Below, one piece after another: positions 8,085-13,956 of a stretch of 24,808 bases of DNA (position 1 is its first letter; every line of letters starts with the position of its first letter). Source of the DNA: JBGFRR01 sp041695045. GTDB taxonomy: Bacteria; Bacteroidota; Ignavibacteria; UBA10030. The DNA is taken from positions 1-24,808 of the forward strand of contig JBGFRR010000126.1 of assembly GCA_041695045.1 (NCBI GenBank), given 5' to 3'. The position numbers and the translations under genes are program-made. The notes under the pieces were generated by a model. That model saw only the letters and a list, made by a program, of their open reading frames with translations, made no database searches and was not told the origin of the DNA.

Positions 8085-8390
8085 ATGCCATTCCACATCT
8101 CCGATACCACGCGACACGAGCTTGAGCAGGTCTGCCGAAAGTATCACGTGCAGAAGCTTTCGATTTTTGGCTCAACGCTGCACGGCGATGCCAGACCCGA
8201 CAGCGATTTGGATGTGCTGGTAGAACTCACACCGGGCCAACCGATGGGACTGTTTACGTTCTCTCGCCTGGAAAGGGAACTAACCGAAATTCTCGGGCGC
8301 AACGTGGATCTCCGGACTGCAGAGGACCTCAGCCGCTATTTCCGCGATGAGGTGGTAAAAGAAGCCCAGCCTCTCTATGCCGCTCAGTGA
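8085..8390 (+). CDS. mntA: MNT-domain nucleotidyltransferase, MntA-type antitoxin
   Basis: A minimal nucleotidyltransferase of 101 residues with the motif GSx10DxD (Gly29, Ser30, Asp41, Asp43) in FGSTLHGDARPDSDLDVLVE and a third acidic residue, Asp75, in RNVDL. In characterised MntA-HepT pairs the MNT protein is the antitoxin and inactivates the HEPN toxin by transferring AMP to its active-site tyrosine. The frame opens at 8061, but the ATG at 8085 has AAAGG seven bases upstream and gives the typical start of the family. The stop overlaps the start of the downstream hepT by 14 bases, implying translational coupling. The pair sits between unrelated gene groups, as is usual for such modules. 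Confidence 0.88.
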   Translation: MPFHISDTTRHELEQVCRKYHVQKLSIFGSTLHGDARPDSDLDVLVELTPGQPMGLFTFSRLERELTEILGRNVDLRTAEDLSRYFRDEVVKEAQPLYAAQ

Positions 8391-8742
8391 AAATGATGCA
8401 GTTCGACTTCGCCATATGCTTGAATATGCAAGCAAGGCTTTGCTGTTTGCGAAGGGCCAGTCACGAGCGGATTTGGATAGGGACGAACAGTTACGGCTCG
8501 CTCTTGTGCAACTCATTCAGATTGTTGGAGAAGCTGCATCGCGGGTTTCGCGAGAATTTCAAGAACAAACTTCATCCATCCCGTGGGCAGATATCATCGG
8601 CACGCGCAACAGACTGATTCACGCGTACTTTGACATCAACCTGAACGTTTTGTGGGACACGATCAAAGACGACTTGCCGCCATTAGTGAGCCAGCTACAA
8701 AAAATTATTGATGAGGCGGATCAACAACAGACGCCGTTTTAG
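8377..8742 (+). CDS. hepT: HEPN-domain (DUF86) ribonuclease toxin HepT
   Basis: A 121-residue DUF86/HEPN protein. Members are all-helical RNases acting on RNA or tRNA ends. The active-site RX4HXY motif is intact: Arg77, His82 and Tyr84 in GTRNRLIHAYFDIN. The tyrosine is the residue modified by the partner MntA in studied systems. The upstream helix QLRLALVQLIQIVGEAASRVS is characteristic of the family. The gene begins inside the end of mntA (14-base overlap) and lacks an obvious ribosome-binding site, so its translation probably depends on mntA. With both active sites intact, the module is predicted to be functional. Confidence 0.88.
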   Translation: MPLSENDAVRLRHMLEYASKALLFAKGQSRADLDRDEQLRLALVQLIQIVGEAASRVSREFQEQTSSIPWADIIGTRNRLIHAYFDINLNVLWDTIKDDLPPLVSQLQKIIDEADQQQTPF

Positions 8743-8756
8743 TGTTTGACTGACCT

Positions 8757-9014
8757 ATGGCTTTCCGCCCCACATCGAATCTCCTTGAGGGAATTCTGGA
8801 CAACACAACACCCGGTCGTGTCACAGGATGGATTGATTTTTACCGTGAAGGGAAGCCGCCACTCCATTGCACGCTCGACCTCGACAGTGATTTCCATGAC
8901 GATATTCGCGGACGCATCCTCCACATTTGGAACGACCACCCAAGCGACGCTGGCATCAACGGCTCTCTTGATCGAATCAAACCAGAGTATATGGACAGCA
9001 TGCACCTATATTGA
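8757..9014 (+). CDS. Small hypothetical protein, probably 3'-truncated
   Basis: An 85-residue acidic soluble protein with no signal peptide. It begins MAFRPTSNLLEGILDN, has a GRVTGWIDF segment and a CTLDLDSDFHDDIRGRI core, and ends abruptly at YMDSMHLY. It looks to me like the N-terminal part of a longer conserved hypothetical family in which a 'YM' segment is followed by a further stretch; that is memory, not a search result. It starts 14 bases after hepT on the same strand, with no clear ribosome-binding site. The other overlapping frame (8746-9159) has no recognisable motifs. Its 3' end coincides with the broken end of a convergent gene remnant, so truncation by a deletion is likely. Confidence 0.5.
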   Translation: MAFRPTSNLLEGILDNTTPGRVTGWIDFYREGKPPLHCTLDLDSDFHDDIRGRILHIWNDHPSDAGINGSLDRIKPEYMDSMHLY

Positions 9015-9073
9015 TGCTGTGAGCCGCGAGTGTGAGGTAACGGTAGAGGCGTTGCACCGATGGCGAGAGGACT

Positions 9074-9157
9074 TCATCGCAATAATCCCACACCCACCGC
9101 CCTCGCGATCGCTTCCTTCACAAACTCCCGACGAGAGATTCTCTTGTTGTTCGCTAT
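9074..9157 (-). pseudogene. 5' remnant of a gene with a twin-arginine (Tat) signal peptide
   Basis: On the minus strand, 20 bases downstream of the GH26 stop, a GGAGAGGAG ribosome-binding sequence (9167-9175) precedes a 27-codon frame reading ANNKRISRREFVKEAIARAV and then GVGLLR before TGA. SRREFVK is a perfect Tat consensus (S/T-R-R-x-F-x-K) followed by an alanine/glycine-rich hydrophobic stretch. The expected start codon, nine bases after the ribosome-binding site, is ATA instead of ATG, one base away from a normal start. The frame stops just after the start of the hydrophobic region. I read it as the decayed 5' end of a Tat-exported or redox-type protein gene. It could be chance. Confidence 0.4.
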
Positions 9158-9177
9158 GATGATTTTCTCCTCTCCAG

Positions 9178-10344
9178 CTACGGGTTCAACTCATTGATAC
9201 TCCATTGCAGTGGACGGATCGCCTCTCGAACGACTACCACCATCGTCGAGTCGTTCACGAACGACCAATCGAGGCGCTGGTAGGTAACGGTGGCATCGCT
9301 CGAGTTGTGGAAGAAGATCAGCGCCTTTACTGCGGGGTAGCGCTCCGGCAGATTCGTCAACGCGGCGCGATACCATTCCTCCCGATCGCCACCGACAGCC
9401 AACGAGCCAACTTCAGCAAGCATGATCGGCTTGTTCAGGGCCTCAAGGTAGATATACTTCGTCCCAACAATCTCCTCGAACGTCCACCACTTCGACCAGT
9501 TGGCAACGGTGCCGTAGTTCAGCGCTAGCGTGGCGACCCAATCCACATACTCGTCGCCGGGATAGTAGATGTAGAACTCATACGCGAGGTGGGGCGACCA
9601 GAACCAGATCACGTTTGTGGCTCCGGCAACGCGAAAGCGATTCACCACGTGCCGCCACGCGGCGATGAAATCGGCAGCGGAGTTGTTCTGTGGACCCCAC
9701 GGGTAGCGGTACGGGTCGTTCATTTCATGAAACGGCCGGACGAAGATCGCCTTCCCAAACGCCGCCGCATCCTTTGCCCATTGGTCGATGTAGAAATCGT
9801 ATTCGCCCCGTGCGACCGCCTCCAATCCCCCCTTATCTCGTTGATCACGCAGGGGCAGATGCGGATGCTTCGCGTTCTCGAAATCCACTAACCACGGCTC
9901 CCAGGTGATGACGGGAACCGAGCCGAGATTCCAGATGGTGGTAACGAGTTTCTGCGGAAACTGCTGCTCGGGTTTATCTCCCCACGCTGTGTAGAAGTGG
10001 ACGAGCGGGAAGGTCGTCCCCAACGCCTGCTCAAGCCGTAGCACCGTTTCCATGGAATGTGGAAGCCCGTTGTCGTACGCGCCCAGCAATACTCGGTCCG
10101 GTTGCTGCAGACGCGAGAGGTTGTTCCGATAGACTTGGAACCACTCTAACTGCGCTTCACGTCCCTGCCCGCGCACAGCGCGCGTGAACCAGTTCTCCAC
10201 CTCGCTCACAACAACACCGGTCACCGAAAGCAGACGGCTGAGCGGGCCCTCGGTTCGGGTTCCTACATAGGACAATCCCCAGAAGGCAACGACAAGAACA
10301 AGAAGAAGCGCAGCAGTAACCAGAATCCGATACGAAGCTTTCAT
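9178..10344 (-). CDS. Membrane-anchored glycoside hydrolase, GH26 (beta-mannanase-like)
   Basis: A 388-residue protein with one N-terminal membrane anchor (ILVTAALLLVLVVAFWGLSYVG) and an extracytoplasmic (beta/alpha)8 hydrolase domain. The GH26 acid/base sits in VRPFHEMN (Glu207 from this start) and the nucleophile in KPIMLAEVGS (Glu311). The substrate-site aromatics in YRYPWG and WFWSPH are also typical. GH26 includes beta-mannanases, mixed-linkage beta-glucanases and beta-1,3-xylanases, so the bond cleaved is open. The start is the ATG at 10344, overlapping the GT2 stop as ATGA; the ATG at 10350 is the alternative. AAGGA lies nine bases upstream of 10344. It is the last gene of a three-gene operon; I infer a trimming or release role on the polymer made by the neighbouring GT2, analogous to BcsZ in cellulose operons. 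Confidence 0.82.
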   Translation of the reverse strand: MKASYRILVTAALLLVLVVAFWGLSYVGTRTEGPLSRLLSVTGVVVSEVENWFTRAVRGQGREAQLEWFQVYRNNLSRLQQPDRVLLGAYDNGLPHSMETVLRLEQALGTTFPLVHFYTAWGDKPEQQFPQKLVTTIWNLGSVPVITWEPWLVDFENAKHPHLPLRDQRDKGGLEAVARGEYDFYIDQWAKDAAAFGKAIFVRPFHEMNDPYRYPWGPQNNSAADFIAAWRHVVNRFRVAGATNVIWFWSPHLAYEFYIYYPGDEYVDWVATLALNYGTVANWSKWWTFEEIVGTKYIYLEALNKPIMLAEVGSLAVGGDREEWYRAALTNLPERYPAVKALIFFHNSSDATVTYQRLDWSFVNDSTMVVVVREAIRPLQWSINELNP

Positions 10345-11969
10345 TGCCATGGTTCCTTTGTCAGGTCAACGGCGTCCCAGGCGTTCCCTGCCGGCGGCCG
10401 TGTCGCCTCCCACGCTGCATAGAACACGCCGCCGAGCATAAGCATGGAGAGTGTTTCAAAGCCAATCATGCCCCACACCGCTTCGCTCGTCAACATAAGC
10501 TCAGCCTCGGACAGTTTGGTCAGTCGCGTCCATACGACGTGCGCAACGGTCATAAGATACAGCACCATCACGACGAGATGCGGTGCAGCGAGGCGACCGA
10601 ACGCTCCACGCTGCGCTTCTTTGGACGTGGGGATGTACGGAACTGTCCGGTCCAAGATGGCGAGGATCGTACCGTAGAGATACACGGGCCAGCATCCGAC
10701 TTTGAGCATCAATCCGCGCCAGTGCAGGCCGCGTTCGGTTTCGGGATGACAGAGCCAGCGTTGAACAAACAGATAGATCAACGCACTCAACATACCGACC
10801 GGCAGGATGGAAATCAAGAACTCTTCGAAGCGCATGGCGGCAGGAAGGAACCCGAACCACAAATAGAGAAACGGAATGGCGATGTAGATGAGCGTGGTCG
10901 TGCCGCAGAGATAATAGGTACCGATCATCAGATAGGAAAGTCGCTGCCGCCACGTGAGCTTGGGGGCGAGACGAGGGAACTCTGCGAACAGAATCTCAAA
11001 CACCCCGCGCGCCCATTTAAGCTGCTGCTTCAGGAACGAACCAAGGTCTTCCGGCACCAGCCCACGGCTCACAATCTCCGGCACGTAGACCGACTTCCAC
11101 CCCGCCGCATGGAGGCGAATGGATGTAACAAGATCCTCCGTCAACCCGACGCCGTGGCCGCCGATAGATTGAAATGCTGAGCGGCGAAACGTGCAGTTCG
11201 CCCCGATTGCCAAACTGACGCCGTGGCCGAACATCCCAATCATCACCGGTCCGTAAAAGACATAGGTTTGCTCCGCCGCACCACGCGCAACGAACGAGCG
11301 GAATTGATTGTAGTACGCCTGGCTCACCTGCACGAATCCCACGCGCGCATCTTCAAAGTACCCCAACACGCGGTCGAGAAAATTCGGGAACGGAATATGG
11401 TCGGGGTCAAGGACGAGGATGAACTCTTCGTCCGTCAGCTCTAACGCACGATTGATCTTGCCCGCCTTTGCACCCGGCAATCCCACCAGCTCTAACCAGA
11501 CAGCGCCGTGCTTCTGTGCAACTTCGCGAAAGCGCGGGTCCTGTGTGTCGTCTAACAGGTAAGTAGTATGCAGATAGGTGATACGGGCGCAGGCGGCGAG
11601 CGTTGTCTCGAACATCGACAGCGGCTCACCCGGCGAGCTTGTCGTGAAGATGGCCACGCGCTTCCCCGCCGGCGCCGGCCGTTCCTCCGGACTCGCCACA
11701 GCGATGTAGTTGAACCAGCCGACAAGGATACGACTGATGCCGTACCAGAACGCAACCGAAAGCAGAACGAACAGCACCGGCTCGGCAACATGCGCCGGAC
11801 GGAACCACCAATCGAACAATAGCAGCACTGCAGCGAGACCCGCTGTGATGAGCGCGCTGAGCATCAGGCGGTCGCTTATTCGTACCGCCGGTACACGGCG
11901 ATGAACCCAGAGGGAGCGGAATGCCTCACGGTCCTGCGGATGAAACGAAGTCGATTTGGCACCCGCCAA
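10341..11969 (-). CDS. Cellulose-synthase-like GT2 processive glycosyltransferase
   Basis: A 542-residue inner-membrane family 2 glycosyltransferase. Two N-terminal membrane segments precede the catalytic domain, which shows LDDTQD (Asp140-Asp141), DPDH (188-191, the DxD), TED (277-279) and QQLKW (315-319), the equivalent of the Q(Q/R)xRW acceptor motif of processive synthases, here with Lys in place of Arg. At least four further membrane segments follow. No C-terminal PilZ domain is seen, unlike BcsA. The long frame reaching 12071 would overlap the upstream gene by 98 bases. A TTG at 11969 with GGAG (11977-11980) seven bases upstream is a better start, and it lies 4 bases after the upstream stop. 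It likely polymerises and translocates a beta-linked polysaccharide. The monomer is unknown. Confidence 0.85.
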   Translation of the reverse strand: MAGAKSTSFHPQDREAFRSLWVHRRVPAVRISDRLMLSALITAGLAAVLLLFDWWFRPAHVAEPVLFVLLSVAFWYGISRILVGWFNYIAVASPEERPAPAGKRVAIFTTSSPGEPLSMFETTLAACARITYLHTTYLLDDTQDPRFREVAQKHGAVWLELVGLPGAKAGKINRALELTDEEFILVLDPDHIPFPNFLDRVLGYFEDARVGFVQVSQAYYNQFRSFVARGAAEQTYVFYGPVMIGMFGHGVSLAIGANCTFRRSAFQSIGGHGVGLTEDLVTSIRLHAAGWKSVYVPEIVSRGLVPEDLGSFLKQQLKWARGVFEILFAEFPRLAPKLTWRQRLSYLMIGTYYLCGTTTLIYIAIPFLYLWFGFLPAAMRFEEFLISILPVGMLSALIYLFVQRWLCHPETERGLHWRGLMLKVGCWPVYLYGTILAILDRTVPYIPTSKEAQRGAFGRLAAPHLVVMVLYLMTVAHVVWTRLTKLSEAELMLTSEAVWGMIGFETLSMLMLGGVFYAAWEATRPPAGNAWDAVDLTKEPWQ

Positions 11970-11973
11970 GAGG

Positions 11974-13515
11974 TTACTCCGAAGGGATGAATCGGTAGGA
12001 GATGGTGAACGCAAGATGGCGCGAGTCGTAGTATGCCGTGGTCCAGTACGTTCCTTCAAGGGACCATGCAACGTGCGAGCTGAATGATCCCGTCAAAGCA
12101 ACGTTAGCTTTCCATGGTCGAAATGTACGTTGAGAGAAGCTCCTAAAAACAGGTGGCGGCCCCTCCACGCTTCTACCATAAAAAAAATACGGCGCTTGCT
12201 CGACAGCATAGAGGGCGTAGGAAAGATTTGCTCGGACGCTGACTGATGGCGAGACCCTCGTCGTGAAGACTCCGATAATGGTGTGGATGGTTTGCTCCTC
12301 CGGCGTATAGTAGGGAGTATAAACGCCGGAGCGGAGATCATTCTGCTGCTTTAATGTGAAGCGATTTTCCTTCGTATCGCTCCGGCTAAAACTGTAGCCT
12401 ATGCTCAAGCGCGTCTCTCCATCGCGCAATACCGGCGCGAGAAGCCAGAGATAACTCCGCTGCATCGTGTTCTTGTCCGGAAACCGGACAACCTCATACG
12501 CCGCCTGCCCCGTCCATCCGCCGGGCGAATTCCAGTCAACGAAAACGCCGAAGGATATCGTATGCACAGGCGTCTCAACACTCGCGGTCGTCCAATGATA
12601 GCCGGTGTGCTCACCGCGAAGGCTGAGCTTGAGTGAGGCGAAAGGCCGAAGCCCCACTGCCGCGCGCCACAATCCTATAGACTTCGAAGTGAACGACCGC
12701 TGGAGCAGACCGACTCCAGCCTCGGTGTCAACCCTGAGCGACGCGTGATATTGGGAGTAACCGACCATAACACTGGAGATATTCGGCGTCGATGTGGAAG
12801 CCTGTACATTCTGCCTCTCGGCATGCACAGTAAAGGCTTGCAATGGCGTGCTGTTCCAGACGGCCCGTCCGGTTAGTACCAATCGGTCGAGAGGCTGTGT
12901 ATCGGATTGGACCTCGGAGGAAAAGGAGACGGAAGGTGCTGATGCGATGCGAATATCTCGAAGATACCGACGCGCATCGGCATGCTGGGGACTAACGCGA
13001 AGCGTTGCTTCGAAATGCTCGATAGCGCTTGTCCAGTCGCCGTCCCAGTACTCGATCAGGCCGAGAAGATATTCAGCTTCCGCTGCGTGGCCTGCCTGCC
13101 CTACCTGTCCGGCAGGGAGGTCAGCGTTTGTGCGGAGCGGTTGGAGGATGTCCCGCGCAAGACTCCAATTTCCGGTTTCCACTAACATCCTTCCGTACTC
13201 AAGCCGAAGTGAAGTATTTTCTGCTTCAAGACCGAGCGCGCGATTGTAGTGAAAACGAGAGCGCTCGAAATCGTGCAGCCAGTAGAGGAGTCTACCCAAC
13301 AATCGGTGTGCGGACGCATCGTCGGGAGTGTGTTGGAGATGTTGTTCGAGAATCTGCCGCGCGGGTTGGAACTCTCCCCGATTCATCAGTTCTTCAGCGC
13401 GGGAGGGTGAATCGGTCTGAGCAAAGGATTGGAAGATCGGAAGAAGCAGACAGGCAAAGAGACCAGCCACCACCGCACGGCGGGTATCTGGAAGAAGCTC
13501 GTTGTCTGCTGTCAT
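11974..13515 (-). CDS. TPR protein with outer-membrane beta-barrel (YaiO-like), putative polysaccharide exporter
   Basis: A 513-residue secreted protein. After a positively charged N-terminus and a hydrophobic signal (RRAVVAGLFACLLLPIFQSFAQ), residues about 38-190 form several TPR-like helical repeats (for example AEAEYLLGLIEYWDGDWTSA). From about 195 to the end, alternating polar and hydrophobic strands ending in AFTISYRFIPSE look like a YaiO-type outer-membrane barrel. TPR plus barrel is the architecture of polysaccharide export porins such as BcsC, PgaA and AlgK/AlgE, hence the role proposed here. The frame opens at 13584, but the ATG at 13515 places the signal peptide sensibly. The gene leads the operon and is followed after 4 bases by the GT2. 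Residues 133-144 (LPAGQVGQAGHA) come from a repeat insertion. Confidence 0.75.
   Translation of the reverse strand: MTADNELLPDTRRAVVAGLFACLLLPIFQSFAQTDSPSRAEELMNRGEFQPARQILEQHLQHTPDDASAHRLLGRLLYWLHDFERSRFHYNRALGLEAENTSLRLEYGRMLVETGNWSLARDILQPLRTNADLPAGQVGQAGHAAEAEYLLGLIEYWDGDWTSAIEHFEATLRVSPQHADARRYLRDIRIASAPSVSFSSEVQSDTQPLDRLVLTGRAVWNSTPLQAFTVHAERQNVQASTSTPNISSVMVGYSQYHASLRVDTEAGVGLLQRSFTSKSIGLWRAAVGLRPFASLKLSLRGEHTGYHWTTASVETPVHTISFGVFVDWNSPGGWTGQAAYEVVRFPDKNTMQRSYLWLLAPVLRDGETRLSIGYSFSRSDTKENRFTLKQQNDLRSGVYTPYYTPEEQTIHTIIGVFTTRVSPSVSVRANLSYALYAVEQAPYFFYGRSVEGPPPVFRSFSQRTFRPWKANVALTGSFSSHVAWSLEGTYWTTAYYDSRHLAFTISYRFIPSE
11977..11980 (-). promoter_or_regulatory. Ribosome-binding site fixing a TTG start for the GT2 gene
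   Basis: GGAG on the minus strand, formed by the last codons of the TPR/barrel gene, lies seven bases before TTG at 11969. This supports tight translational coupling and argues against the longer frame start at 12071. Confidence 0.55.
13088..13122. repeat. GCCTGCCTGCC-family palindrome inserted in frame in the TPR gene
   Basis: GCCTGCCTGCC, CTACCTGTCC and GGCAGGGAGG form a degenerate copy of the palindrome at 4158-4199. It codes for LPAGQVGQAGHA between TPR helices, at the end of one repeat and before AEAEYLLGLIEYW. The insertion keeps the reading frame and falls in a loop. Confidence 0.65.
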
Positions 13516-13571
13516 CAAGACTTTGTGGGAAGATTGCGTTCCTAACGTGGGAAAGCCACAACCAAAAATCC

Positions 13572-13600
13572 CCCACGAATCCACACGAATCTACACGAAG
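13572..13600. repeat. 10-bp-periodic interspersed repeat, copy 2 (inverted relative to copy 1)
   Basis: CCACGAATCCACACGAATC followed by TACACGAAG is three units of about 10 bp. Its reverse complement, TTCGTGTAGATTCGTGTGG, matches the array at 4049-4076. A further ATTAGTGACGATTAGTGAAG duplication with the same 10-bp period lies directly downstream (13614-13633). Confidence 0.6.
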
Positions 13601-13635
13601 AGATCCAAAATCATTAGTGACGATTAGTGAAGATT

Positions 13636-13658
13636 CCTGCCTGCCGGCAGGCGTGGGC
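13636..13658. repeat. GCCTGCCTGCC-family palindrome, intergenic copy
   Basis: CCTGCCTGCCGGCAGGCG is a compact copy of the palindrome family seen at 4158-4199, in the short leader upstream of the TPR/GT2/GH26 operon. Confidence 0.65.
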
Positions 13659-13706
13659 AAAAAATCTTCGTTCCGCTTTTCCCGTCACAATTACTTATAC
13701 AATGAG

Positions 13707-13895
13707 ACGGGATCTCCCGCTTCTCAGTCCCGCCTTCTAGGGATCCCGCTCACAGGCGGGATCCAAAGAGCGGGAGATTCCGCAGAAAGCGGGATTCTGG
13801 AAAGCGGAACCGTAAAGCGGGACAAGAATGCCTATCCCACCAAGACAAGTACTTAGTACAACCCCACGGTTGCAGTCAAAGCCACGGGGTACAAC
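13707..13895. repeat. Cluster of GCGGGAT hairpins and an ACCCC/GGGGT hairpin
   Basis: No gene is seen between 13660 and 13956. GGATCCCGC (13741-13749) and GCGGGATCC (13756-13764) form a perfect 9-bp stem around TCACAG. They are flanked by more GCGGGA or TCCCGC copies out to 13821. A second, different hairpin with ACCCCACGG and CCACGGGGT arms spans 13856-13895. These are structured repeats in the upstream region of the TPR operon and behind the S9 peptidase gene. Confidence 0.6.
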
Positions 13896-13956
13896 AAATT
13901 CGCTGAGGAGTTACTCCCAAAAGAAGAATTCCCTCTCCACTCCTCACCTCCTGCTC

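Noticed and set aside
8746..9159. 137-codon plus-strand frame overlapping the small 85-residue gene
   Set aside because: Ser/Thr-rich sequence without motifs, whereas the other frame has a soluble-protein composition and a family-like N-terminus.
10344..11180. 278-codon plus-strand frame opposite the GT2 gene
   Set aside because: Antisense to the GT2 catalytic and membrane region whose motifs are intact; no recognisable domain and no ribosome-binding site.
11970..12071. 34-residue N-terminal extension of the GT2
   Set aside because: It would overlap the barrel gene by 98 bases and has low-complexity Arg/Ser/Thr sequence; the TTG at 11969 has a proper ribosome-binding site.
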